Shown here: positions 36,264 through 44,616 of the stretch, one piece after another
Layout: every line of letters begins with the position of its first letter
Position numbering within the stretch: position 1 is the first letter of the stretch
DNA from: Wenjunlia tyrosinilytica
GTDB taxonomy: Bacteria > Actinomycetota > Actinomycetes > Streptomycetales > Streptomycetaceae
Reading direction: 5' to 3'
Assembly (NCBI RefSeq): GCF_014646055.1
Contig: NZ_BMMS01000022.1
Coordinates: forward strand, 94,525 to 158,524
Length of the DNA: 64,000 nucleotides
Notes under the pieces: generated by a model
What the model saw: the letters and a program-made list of their open reading frames with translations, nothing else
The model's database searches: none
Told to the model about the DNA's origin: nothing
Made by a program: the position numbers and the translations under genes

Positions 36264-39200
36264 CTACCGCGGATCCAGGGCCGCCGTGAACCGGGCCGCC
36301 AGGTCCTGTGCCGCCTCGGGGGACAGCAGGTCGAGGCGGTGCTGGAGGTAGCCGGTCAGCTCCTCGCCGTGTCCCCACAGCTCCACCGCAACGGGCAGCG
36401 CCGTGCGGTGCCCGCTCTCGGCCGACGCGGCCGGGACACTGGGCTCCAGGGGCTCCACACGGACATCGGACGCCACCCGCCGGGGTGCGGGAAGCGGCTT
36501 GCGCAGGGCGAGCGCCGCCCAGGGCAGCGCCCGGCGCAGGTCCGGCTCGCCCGAGGCCGCGAAGGCGTCCAGCAGCGCCTGAGCCGGCATCGGGTGGTCG
36601 GCGCTCCAGCGCCGCGCCGCGCCGACACGGGAGGCCAGCTCGGACGGGTCGGGTGCCCCCGAGCGGTCCACGACGTGCAGCGCCAGTGTGGACAGCGGTG
36701 CGACGACGCCCCTCGTGTCCGCCGAGCGTCCCGGCTCCTGGCGGGCCACCACCACGGCCGCGCCCCACTCGTCCGGCAGCGCCGAGACCAGCGCCGCGGT
36801 GAGCGCGCACTCCACGGTGACATTGCGGGCCAAAGCGGTGTCCGAGGCGGCGTTCACCGCCTGCTCGGGCAGACGCAGCGGCACCACTGCCGTGCCGTAC
36901 TCCCCGGTGGGCACCGGCACCGCCTCCGTGAGCAGGCCGCGGTGGGCGGTGACGGCTTCCGCCAGGGGCAGACCGGACGACGCCTCCCGGCGGGCCTGCG
37001 TCAGGGCGGCGAAGGGCACACCGGGCGCGGTCTCGTCCAGCACCCCCTCGTAGGCGTCCGCGAAGTCCCGCAGGAGCAGGCTCAGGGACGGGCCGTCGGC
37101 CACCGCGTCGTGCACGGCCAGGGTCAAGCGGAAGCGGTCGTCGTCCAGTTGGAGAAGGACGGCCCGCAGCAACGGTCCGGCACCGAGGTCGAACGGGGCC
37201 GAGGCCGGCGCCTCGACGGCCTTCGCCTCGAGCTCCGGGCGCCCGCGCAGATCCTCCTCGTAGAGGTCGAACTCCACATGCGGGGACACCACCTGGCTGC
37301 CGTACTCGGCCACCGGCTCGAACCGGGTGCGCAGGCAGTCGTGGCGCCGCACCACGGCGGCCAGGGACTCCGCCACCCGTCCGGCGTCCACGGCGCCGAC
37401 CAGGTCCGCCCGCACCCGAAGACCCGGCGAGGTGCTGCCCGGCGCCAGACGCTCGGCGCGGCACAGGGCCCGCTGCTCGACCGACAGCGGGGCTCGCGCG
37501 TCCTGGTCCCCGGGACCGCTCGCCGGGGCCTGCGCCGCGCGGTCGAGCACGGCGGCCCAGGCCCGCACGGTGGGGTCCGCGAACAGCTCCCACACCGGCA
37601 GTTCGAGCTCGTACTCCGTGCGCAGCCTGGCGACGACCTCCATCGCGAGCAGCGAGTGGCCGCCCAGGTCGAAGAAGCTCTCCTCGGCGCCCACCTCGGC
37701 GCGCCCCAGCACCTCGGCCCACAGGCGGGCGACCGCCTTCTCGCTGGGGGTGCCCGGCAGCTTCCGGTCCTTGGGTGCGGCCGGTTCGGCCGGCCGGTGC
37801 CAGGCGGTCAGAGCCGCCCGGTCCACCTTGCCGTTGCCGGTGACCGGCAGCGCGGGCAGGATCCCGACAGTCGAGGGGACCATCGCCTCGGGCAGCAGGC
37901 GGCGGGTGTGGGCGAGAAGTTCCTCCGCCGCCGGGGAGGCTCCGGACGCCGGGACGACATACGCCGCCAGGGTGTCCTCCCGGGCGACCACTGCCGCCTG
38001 GCGCACCGACGGATGCCGCTCAAGCGCGGCCTCGACCTCGCCGGGCTCCACCCGGTGGCCGCGGATCTTCACCTGGTCGTCGGTGCGGCCGAGGAAGTCC
38101 AGCGAGCCGTCGGCGGCCATCCGCACCAGATCGCCCGTCCGGTACATCCGCGCCCCGGGGACGTCGGAGTACGGGTCGGGCACGAACCGCCGCGCGGTCA
38201 GCGCCGGTCGGCGGTGGTAGCCGGAGGAGACCTGGAGCCCGCCGATGCACAACTCGCCGCGCGGGCCGGGCGGCAGGAGCTCCCCGTCCTCGTCCAGGAC
38301 GTACAGCCGGGTGCCCGCTATCGGCCGGCCCAGCGGCAGCCGTGAGGGGTCCGAGATCGGCTCGAACGTGGCGTACACCGTCGTCTCGGTCGGCCCGTAG
38401 CCGTTGAACAGCGCCGTGGTGCGCGCCAGCAGCTCGGTGGCCAGCTGTTCGGTGAGCTTCTCCCCGCCGCCGAACGCCCGTACCCTGCGCCGCCCGTCCG
38501 TGCCGAGACCGGCCAGGACGAGCATGCGCCACAGCGAGGGCGTGGCGAGTACGGCGGTGACCGCGTGACGTTCGATCAGGTCCAGCAGGACATCGGGGTC
38601 ACGGGTCGTGCCGTCGGCGGGGAGCACCACCGAGGCGCCCGCCGCCAGCGGGACGAAGATGTCGGTGATCGACATGTCGAAGGCGATCGAGGCCACCGAC
38701 AGCACCACGTCCGCCTCGGACAGCGCCGGGCCCTCCCGGCGCAGCGCGTCGACGAGCGCGGCGAGCCCGCCGTGCGTCGCCACCACGCCCTTGGGGACTC
38801 CCGTCGAGCCCGAGGTGTAGATGACATAGGCCGGATCGGACTCCGCCAGGACCGGCAGTCCGGACACCGCCGCGGGCGGGCCTTCCTCCAGCACGAGGAC
38901 GGGCGCCGAGGCCCTCACGGCGTCCGGGGCATGGCCGTCCACCACCGCCAGCAGCGGCCGGGCGTCCCCCAGGGTGAGCGCGATCCGCTCCGCCGGGTGC
39001 GCGGGGTCCAGGGGAACGTAGACCCGCCCGGCGCGCAGGCAGCCCAGCGCCACCGCCACCAGCGCCGCCGAGCGGCTCCCGCACACGGCGACCCAGCCGC
39101 CGCGCGGCACCCGCTCCGCTATCGCCGCGGCCCAGCCGTCCGCCAGGGCGTCCAGCGCCGCGAACGACGTCGGGCCCTCGGGGCCGGACACGGCGGTGCG

Positions 39201-39332
39201 CTCCGGTGAGCGCCGGGCGGCCCGCGCCACCAGATCGGGGAGCGTCACCGGATCGGGGAGCGGCGGCCCGGCGCTCACTTCATTCACCGCTTCGGGGCCG
39301 CTGCCGGCACGTTCGAGACCTGGAACAGACAT
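36264..39332 (-). CDS. NRPS module A-T-C
   Basis: A protein of 1022 residues in the order A (about 25-500), T (about 520-590), C (about 610-1020). The A domain is intact (YTSGSTGVPKG, NGYGPTETT, YRTGD, GKVDRAAL). Pocket residues by eye are D-M-T-L-F-G-G-V-Y; I cannot assign a substrate. The T domain has LGGHSLLAME. The C-terminal C domain has HDAVADG, with the second His replaced by Asp and Asp/Gly kept. A C domain at the C-terminus suggests it passes its amino acid onward, or ends in a terminal-type condensation. ATG at 39332 fits the A-domain start. It is a single-gene operon with a good promoter at 39385-39413. Confidence 0.9.
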   Translation of the reverse strand: MSVPGLERAGSGPEAVNEVSAGPPLPDPVTLPDLVARAARRSPERTAVSGPEGPTSFAALDALADGWAAAIAERVPRGGWVAVCGSRSAALVAVALGCLRAGRVYVPLDPAHPAERIALTLGDARPLLAVVDGHAPDAVRASAPVLVLEEGPPAAVSGLPVLAESDPAYVIYTSGSTGVPKGVVATHGGLAALVDALRREGPALSEADVVLSVASIAFDMSITDIFVPLAAGASVVLPADGTTRDPDVLLDLIERHAVTAVLATPSLWRMLVLAGLGTDGRRRVRAFGGGEKLTEQLATELLARTTALFNGYGPTETTVYATFEPISDPSRLPLGRPIAGTRLYVLDEDGELLPPGPRGELCIGGLQVSSGYHRRPALTARRFVPDPYSDVPGARMYRTGDLVRMAADGSLDFLGRTDDQVKIRGHRVEPGEVEAALERHPSVRQAAVVAREDTLAAYVVPASGASPAAEELLAHTRRLLPEAMVPSTVGILPALPVTGNGKVDRAALTAWHRPAEPAAPKDRKLPGTPSEKAVARLWAEVLGRAEVGAEESFFDLGGHSLLAMEVVARLRTEYELELPVWELFADPTVRAWAAVLDRAAQAPASGPGDQDARAPLSVEQRALCRAERLAPGSTSPGLRVRADLVGAVDAGRVAESLAAVVRRHDCLRTRFEPVAEYGSQVVSPHVEFDLYEEDLRGRPELEAKAVEAPASAPFDLGAGPLLRAVLLQLDDDRFRLTLAVHDAVADGPSLSLLLRDFADAYEGVLDETAPGVPFAALTQARREASSGLPLAEAVTAHRGLLTEAVPVPTGEYGTAVVPLRLPEQAVNAASDTALARNVTVECALTAALVSALPDEWGAAVVVARQEPGRSADTRGVVAPLSTLALHVVDRSGAPDPSELASRVGAARRWSADHPMPAQALLDAFAASGEPDLRRALPWAALALRKPLPAPRRVASDVRVEPLEPSVPAASAESGHRTALPVAVELWGHGEELTGYLQHRLDLLSPEAAQDLAARFTAALDPR

Positions 39333-39384
39333 GGGCCATCCGTTCTGCTGAGTGGGCGCGCCCGGCGTATTCGCATTGCTTGCA

Positions 39385-39413
39385 CGTTTACGCGACCGCG
39401 GGAAAGCGGTCAA
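39385..39413 (-). promoter_or_regulatory. Probable promoter of the A-T-C gene with embedded inverted repeat
   Basis: On the minus strand, TTGACC (39413-39408) and TAAACG (39390-39385) are separated by 17 bases, a good housekeeping-type promoter about 50 bases before the ATG. The inverted repeat GACCGC / GCGGTC (39394-39399, 39406-39411) overlaps the -35 box and spacer and could be a repressor site. Confidence 0.5.
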
Positions 39414-39539
39414 TTTTTCTGTCCGGTGTCTGTAAGGCAATGCCGCCGTCGACCCGTTGACGAGAAACGGCCGGGGAAATCCCCGTAGCATCACGTGCAG
39501 GACCCGAGTTACGCCCCGAGACGCGGGAGAGGCACTGCC

Positions 39540-40694
39540 GTGGCCGATATCAGCAGGGATCAGGTCGTCGCGTTCAGGCTGGCCAACCAGCACTTGTCGG
39601 ACGGGCTGCCGGCCCCCGGCCTGCTGGAGGCGGCGGCCGCCTGCGGCGCCCAGAACACTCCGCCCGGCAACGGCCTGCTGGCCCTGCTCGCCCGTACCGG
39701 CGAGCTGACCTCGAAGGAGTTCGACCGGGCGCTGGAGGAGGACAAGACGCTCCTGCAGAGCTGGACCGTCCGGCAGTCGCCGTACTTCGTGCCCACGGCC
39801 GACCTGCCGGTGTTCACCACACCCATGCTGCCGGAGGACGAGGAGTCCTGGCGGGTGGCCGTCCAGGGCTTCGTGCCCATGCTGGACGGCATGAAGCGGT
39901 CGGTCACCGAGGTGGTGCGGATGACCGCCGAGGCGCTCGAGGACGCCCTGGACGGCGAGGTGCTGACCAAGCGGGAGATGGGGGTGGCGCTGGGGGAGCG
40001 GCTGCCCGAGGAGTTCTCCGGCTGGTTCGAGCCCGACACCTTCAGCAGCTTCACCGCCGTCCTGGTGCGGCCCATCGCCCTGACCGGACTGTTCGTCATC
40101 GCGCCCCGCGAGGGCCGGGAGGCGTCCTTCGTACGCACCGACCAGTGGCTGGGCAAGAAGCCGCCGAAGGCGCCCGCGGACAGGGCCCGCAAGGAGTTCG
40201 TACGCCGGTATCTGCGGGCCTACGGTCCCTCGACACCCGAGCATCTCGCCGAGTGGGGCGGCACCTCGCAGACGGTCGCGGCCAAGGCGTGGAAGGCGGC
40301 GGCGGACGAGCTGGAGGAGGTGCGGTACGACGGGCGGCAGGCGTGGATCCACCGGGACGACGCCGAGCTGCTGAAGTCCCCGCCCGAGGCCAAGGGACTG
40401 CGGGTGCTGCCGCCCTACGACCCGTGGCTGCAACTGCGCGACCGCGCCACGGCGGTCGCGGACACCAAACTGCACAAGCAGGTCTGGAAGCACACGGGCA
40501 ACCCGGGCATGATCCTGCGGGACGGTGAGCCGGCCGCCCTGTGGCGGGCGCAGAAGAAGGGGCGCAAGCTCCGGCTGGCCGTCGAGCCCGTACACGCGCT
40601 GCGCAAGGCCGACCGTGAGGCGATCGAGGCGCACGGAGCGAGAATGGCCCCGCTGCGCGGCTGCGCCACCTTCGAGGCCGAGTACGGGGACTGA
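39540..40694 (+). CDS. Winged-helix DNA glycosylase homologue (HTH_42; AlkZ/YcaQ superfamily)
   Basis: A protein of 384 residues of the winged-helix HTH_42 superfamily, which includes the azinomycin resistance glycosylase AlkZ and E. coli YcaQ. The N-terminal catalytic stretch, QFQ or QID in those enzymes, reads AQNTPPG here, a variant whose activity I cannot judge. Later blocks (RKEFVRRYLRAYGPSTPEHLAEWGG, LRVLPPYDPWLQ, WKHTGNPGMILRDGEPAALWR) fit the family well. Relatives remove bulky or crosslinked bases, giving self-resistance to DNA-alkylating products. The GTG at 39540 has GGGAGAGG upstream. Being inside the cluster, self-protection is plausible; ordinary chromosomal copies with QNT also occur. 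Confidence 0.8.
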   Translation: MADISRDQVVAFRLANQHLSDGLPAPGLLEAAAACGAQNTPPGNGLLALLARTGELTSKEFDRALEEDKTLLQSWTVRQSPYFVPTADLPVFTTPMLPEDEESWRVAVQGFVPMLDGMKRSVTEVVRMTAEALEDALDGEVLTKREMGVALGERLPEEFSGWFEPDTFSSFTAVLVRPIALTGLFVIAPREGREASFVRTDQWLGKKPPKAPADRARKEFVRRYLRAYGPSTPEHLAEWGGTSQTVAAKAWKAAADELEEVRYDGRQAWIHRDDAELLKSPPEAKGLRVLPPYDPWLQLRDRATAVADTKLHKQVWKHTGNPGMILRDGEPAALWRAQKKGRKLRLAVEPVHALRKADREAIEAHGARMAPLRGCATFEAEYGD

Positions 40695-40698
40695 CCGC

Positions 40699-40765
40699 CG
40701 CGGGGCGAGGGACCGGTCGGCGCGGGGGTGAGCGACCGGTCGGCGCGGGGCGAGGGACCGACCGG
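40699..40765 (+). repeat. Three tandem repeats of 22-23 bp
   Basis: Units of the type CGCGGGG-CGAGGGACCGGTCGG at 40699-40720, 40721-40743 and 40744-40765 follow the glycosylase homologue stop codon. The core GACCGGTCGG contains the palindrome ACCGGT. Non-coding; possibly a terminator remnant or a slippage product. Confidence 0.75.
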
Positions 40766-40982
40766 CACCTGACTGGGCAGACCGGCGCAGGGGAACGGGT
40801 CTGCGTATGGCCGGGCCCGACCGGCTCAGGGGGATCGACCCGCCGCCTCGAGGATCGCCGGAGCGGCCGACAGATCCGGCACAGAGATCCGTCGGCCCCA
40901 CCGTGATTCGGCCAGCATGTCGGGGTGCCTGGCCGCGCTCCGCTGCCCGTGGAGCGCGGCGAACGACCGCGAGGAGGCCCCA

Positions 40983-42482
40983 GTGCTGTCGCGACCAACC
41001 ACCCCCGCCCGCCGCAGGCTCAGGTTCGCGGCCGTGCTGACAGCGCTGACGGCGCTCGCCGCAGTGTTCACCGCCCCGTCCGCGAGCTCCACGCCCCAGG
41101 CCGGTCACCGCACCCGTGTTCCCCGACTGGCCTGGGCCGACTGCGGCGACGGCTTCGAATGCGCCACCGCCCGGGTCCCGCTGGGCAGGACGGGGGAGAG
41201 CGCCGAGCTCGCCCTCACGCGCATCCCCGCCCGGGACCGCGCCCACCGCGTCGGCACGCTCTTCGTCAACGGCGGCCTGCACGCCGGCAACGGGGGCGAC
41301 CTGCTGAGGTACCGCCTCGCGGCCTTCACCGCGCTCGCCGATCGCTTCGACGTGGTCGGCGTCGATCCTCGCGGCCAGTCCCACAGCACTCCCAGCGCGC
41401 ACTGCATGACGTTCGAGGAGGAACGGGGCATCGAGGCGCCCCTGGCGGCCTACCCCACCGTCGCCGACCGGCCCGACAAGGTCACCGAGGCCGACGCCCT
41501 CACCTCCGCCTGCGCCCGCAACTCCAGCCGGGCGCTGCTGGAGCACATGAGCACCTCCGACGCCGCCGACGACCTCGATCTGCTGCGGCGGGCCGTCGGC
41601 GACGACAAGCTCAGCTACCTGGGCATGTCCTACGGCACGGTGCTCGGCCAGATGTACGCCGCCCGCTACCCCGGCAAGGTGCGGGCCATGGTCCTCGACG
41701 GCGCCATCCACGCCTCCGGATACGTCTCCAGGCCCCTGCGCTTCGACCGTGAACAGCTCGCCGCCAGCGAGCGCTCACTGAGCCGCTTCTTCGGCTGGTG
41801 CGAGCGCACGCCGTCCCTGTGCGCCTTCGGAGGCGGGCATCCCGCGCAGGCCTTCGACCGGCTGATCGACAAGCTGGAGGACAACCGCCGAGCCCACCCC
41901 GGGCGCCATGACGTCCTCACCGGCGGCCTCCTGCTCACCCAGGCCATCGGCGGCATGATCGACCCCCAGGGGTGGCCGGGCTTCTCCCAGTACCTGGCCC
42001 ACCTCGACAGCCAGACCCTGCCGACCGTCGAGCCCCCGACCGGTGAGGACTACCTGACGGCCCAGCAGCTCGCCTTCTCCTGCCTGGACCGCGAGATCCC
42101 CACCGACCTGCGCACGCACGACCGGCACTTCGAGGCGGCCGCCCGGGTCTCCCCGCACTTCGGCCGGGTCTACGGGTACGGCGAGCTCAAGTGCGCCCGC
42201 TGGCCCGTCCGGCCCACCGAGCGCTTCGACGGGCCCTGGCGCTACACCGGATCCGGACGGGTCCTCGTGATCGGCGTCGACGGCGACCCGCTCACCCCGC
42301 TCACGTGGGCCGAGCGCGTCACCCACGAGATGGGACGGGCCCGGCTGCTGAGCGTGGACGGCAACGGGCACACCGCCTTCGGCCGGGGCGGCACCTGCGT
42401 CGACGCGGCGATCACCGACTACCTGACCTCCGGCCTACTGCCCCGGGTGGGCGCCCACTGCGCCCTTCCCGACCCTGCCTGA
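40983..42482 (+). CDS. Secreted alpha/beta hydrolase, tripeptidyl aminopeptidase (TAP) like
   Basis: Residues 1-37 are a signal peptide (Arg-rich start, Ala/Leu core, ending PSASSTPQ). The hydrolase fold has oxyanion residues in FVNGG, the nucleophile in GMSYG, Asp in VDGDPLTP and His in GNGHTAF, plus the C-terminal TAP-like block. Such enzymes cleave N-terminal peptides or esters outside the cell. The GTG at 40983 has GAGGAGG 5 bases upstream. It lies 14 bases before a P450 and probably shares its transcript. In the cluster it could remove a protecting group from an exported peptide, but it may be a bystander. Confidence 0.88.
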   Translation: MLSRPTTPARRRLRFAAVLTALTALAAVFTAPSASSTPQAGHRTRVPRLAWADCGDGFECATARVPLGRTGESAELALTRIPARDRAHRVGTLFVNGGLHAGNGGDLLRYRLAAFTALADRFDVVGVDPRGQSHSTPSAHCMTFEEERGIEAPLAAYPTVADRPDKVTEADALTSACARNSSRALLEHMSTSDAADDLDLLRRAVGDDKLSYLGMSYGTVLGQMYAARYPGKVRAMVLDGAIHASGYVSRPLRFDREQLAASERSLSRFFGWCERTPSLCAFGGGHPAQAFDRLIDKLEDNRRAHPGRHDVLTGGLLLTQAIGGMIDPQGWPGFSQYLAHLDSQTLPTVEPPTGEDYLTAQQLAFSCLDREIPTDLRTHDRHFEAAARVSPHFGRVYGYGELKCARWPVRPTERFDGPWRYTGSGRVLVIGVDGDPLTPLTWAERVTHEMGRARLLSVDGNGHTAFGRGGTCVDAAITDYLTSGLLPRVGAHCALPDPA

Positions 42483-42496
42483 GGAGGCGGACACCG

Positions 42497-43723
42497 ATGA
42501 CGGAGACCTCGGCGGCACAGGAGGCACTCCCGGTACCCCCGCTGTTCAGCCCGGCCTGCCTGGCCGACCCCTATCCCACCTACGCGTACCTGCGCCGGAC
42601 CTCTCCCGTGCACCGCATCGCGACCCCGCAGGGGTTCGACATGTGGCTGCTGACCCGGTACGACCATGTGCGCGCCAGCGTCACCGACCCCCGCTTCAGC
42701 CGGGATCTGCACCTGGCTCCCCCCGAGGCGACCGCGCTGACCGGAGACCCCGACAGCCCCGTCAACCGCAATCTGCTGACCCTGGACCCGCCGGACCACA
42801 CCCGTGTGCGCAAGCTCGTCCAGAGCGCCTTCACCGGACACCGGGTCAAGGAGCTGACCGGCAGGGTGCACTCGGTACTCGACGGGGTGCTCGCGGCGGC
42901 TCCTCGCCATGAGCCCTTCGACCTGATCACCGCCGTGGCCTATCCGCTGCCCATCACGATCATCTGCGAGCTCCTCGGAGTGCCGGCCACCGACCGGGAC
43001 GATTTCCGGGAGTGGACCGACGGCCTGGTCTCCGTGGCGGGCCCGGACTCGCTGCGCAGGCTCCGCCAGTCCCAGGAGGACCTGCTCGCCTACTTCCTGG
43101 ACCTCATCCGGCGCAAGCGGGCGCGCCCCGGCGCCGACCTGCTCAGCGCGCTGATCGACGCGCGCGACGGCGGGGAGCGGCTGTCCGAGAGCGAGCTGGT
43201 CGGCATGGCCTTCATGCTCCTCGTCGCCGGGCACGAGACGACGGTGAACCTGATCGCGACCGGAACGAAGCTGCTGCTCACCCACCCCGGACAACGCGCC
43301 CTGCTGGAGCGGGACCCAGAGCTGCTGTCCTCGGCGGTGGACGAGATCCTGCGCTACGACGGGCCCGCGGGGATCGCCTTCATGGTGGCCAAGGAGGATG
43401 TCGAGCTCTCCGGTGCGACCGTGCCCAAGGGCGCGGTCACCGCCGCCCTGTGGCACGCGGCCAACCGCGACCCGGACCGTTTCGAGGACCCCGACAGCTT
43501 TCTCATCGAGCGCTCCGACCGGGCGCATCTGGGCTTCGGCCATGGCATACACCGGTGCATAGGGGCGCCGCTGGCCTCCCTCGAGGCGCGGATCGCGCTG
43601 CGGGAGATGCTGACCCGCTTCCCCCGGATGCGGCTGGCCGTGGAGCCGGCCGGGCTGCGGTGGCGGCCCGCGCCGTTCTTCCGCGGCCTGGAGGAGCTTC
43701 CGGTCGTGCTGGAGCCGCGCTGA
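42497..43723 (+). CDS. Cytochrome P450 (CYP107-like)
   Basis: A P450 of 408 residues with canonical AGHETT in the I helix, ExxR in DEILRY and the heme loop FGHGIHRCIG. It resembles CYP107-type tailoring enzymes that oxidise free small molecules, and differs from the two carrier-type P450s of the cluster. The ATG at 42497 has GAGGAGG 8 bases upstream. It follows the secreted hydrolase and is convergent with the dioxygenase operon. A late oxidation of the peptide is possible. No ferredoxin gene is nearby. Confidence 0.92.
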   Translation: MTETSAAQEALPVPPLFSPACLADPYPTYAYLRRTSPVHRIATPQGFDMWLLTRYDHVRASVTDPRFSRDLHLAPPEATALTGDPDSPVNRNLLTLDPPDHTRVRKLVQSAFTGHRVKELTGRVHSVLDGVLAAAPRHEPFDLITAVAYPLPITIICELLGVPATDRDDFREWTDGLVSVAGPDSLRRLRQSQEDLLAYFLDLIRRKRARPGADLLSALIDARDGGERLSESELVGMAFMLLVAGHETTVNLIATGTKLLLTHPGQRALLERDPELLSSAVDEILRYDGPAGIAFMVAKEDVELSGATVPKGAVTAALWHAANRDPDRFEDPDSFLIERSDRAHLGFGHGIHRCIGAPLASLEARIALREMLTRFPRMRLAVEPAGLRWRPAPFFRGLEELPVVLEPR

Positions 43724-43765
43724 GGACGGCGGGCCCCGGCCCGGCTCGGTCGGCGCGGCCGTCGT

Positions 43766-43786
43766 CCGCGCGGCCGGGCCGCGCGG
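43766..43786. terminator. Hairpin between convergent P450 and dioxygenase genes
   Basis: The inverted repeat CCGCGCGGCC / GGCCGCGCGG is separated by one base, so the real stem is about 8 bp with a small loop. It lies midway between the two stop codons. Confidence 0.55.
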
Positions 43787-43829
43787 GCCGGGCAACCCTC
43801 CGTGCGGCAGCCCCGCGCGGGGGCCGCCT

Positions 43830-44603
43830 TCAGCTCGCCTGAGCCTCGTGCAACTGCGCCCGTGCCTGCCACAGTTCGGGGAAGGGCGCCGCCATCCGCC
43901 GGGCCAGGAAGTCCACTCCTTCGCTGCCGCCCGTGCCGGGGGAGGGGCCGATCTGCCGGATCGCCGCCCCCAGGTGCACCAGCTGCCAGCGGCGGACCGC
44001 CTGGGACAGATCCACGAGCCCCTCCGCGAGCCGGTAGACCGCGCCGATCTGCGGCGCCCTGCGGTACATCTCCACCGGGGTCAGGGCGCGCTCGTCGAGC
44101 GTGTCGAGGAAGCCCTGGTACAGCGCGCTCTTGTCGCCGTACAGGCCCAGCGCCCGGTTCAGCGCCCGGAACTGCTCGGAGGCCGCCCCGCTGGCCGTGC
44201 CCAGTCTGCGGCGGAAGCGGGCGAAGCACGACAGCGACAGCCGGTCGAGCACCGCGAAGTGCTCGGCCAGAAGCTCCACGATGCGGGCGGCCCGCTGGAC
44301 ATGGTCCAGGCACAGCTCCAGGTCGCGCGCGGGCGCGGCGACCGCGTGCGCCGCCAGCTCCAGATCGAGCAGGACCTGTTTGAGCCACAGCTCCGAGCTC
44401 TGGTGGGCGACGATGAAGAAGTGCTCGGACGCGTGCGTGAACGCCTCGCTGTCCGGTGTGGTCGGCCGCTGGGACGACAGCAGCGCCTCGAGGTCCAGAT
44501 AGCTGTCGTAGCCGATGTCGTCGTCGCCCTCGGCGGCCGAGGGGGGCACCGCGGCCGAGGGGGGAACCGGGGCGGAGGGAGTCACTGCGGCGGTGCGGTC
44601 CAC
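43830..44603 (-). CDS. Tryptophan 2,3-dioxygenase homologue
   Basis: A protein of 257 residues in the heme-dependent tryptophan 2,3-dioxygenase family. It has the distal pocket stretch HFFIVAHQSSELWLKQ, the C-terminal GTGGSEGVDFL, and the heme-ligand region RWQLVHLG. It opens the indole ring of Trp to N-formylkynurenine. In echinomycin and thiocoraline clusters the homologues (Ecm11/Qui11, TioF) act on beta-hydroxy-Trp on the way to quinoxaline or 3-hydroxyquinaldic acid. The GTG at 44603 has GAGGAGG upstream, 13 bases after the aminotransferase stop. No kynureninase is nearby, which argues against simple Trp catabolism. Confidence 0.9.
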   Translation of the reverse strand: MDRTAAVTPSAPVPPSAAVPPSAAEGDDDIGYDSYLDLEALLSSQRPTTPDSEAFTHASEHFFIVAHQSSELWLKQVLLDLELAAHAVAAPARDLELCLDHVQRAARIVELLAEHFAVLDRLSLSCFARFRRRLGTASGAASEQFRALNRALGLYGDKSALYQGFLDTLDERALTPVEMYRRAPQIGAVYRLAEGLVDLSQAVRRWQLVHLGAAIRQIGPSPGTGGSEGVDFLARRMAAPFPELWQARAQLHEAQAS

Positions 44604-44616
44604 GGCGCCGCCCTCC

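Noticed and set aside
39333..41711. Open frame upstream of the A-T-C gene on the minus strand, giving a much longer protein
   Set aside because: The extra 790 residues are Arg/Gly/Pro-rich, lie antisense to two well-supported plus-strand genes, and precede a good promoter and start at 39332.
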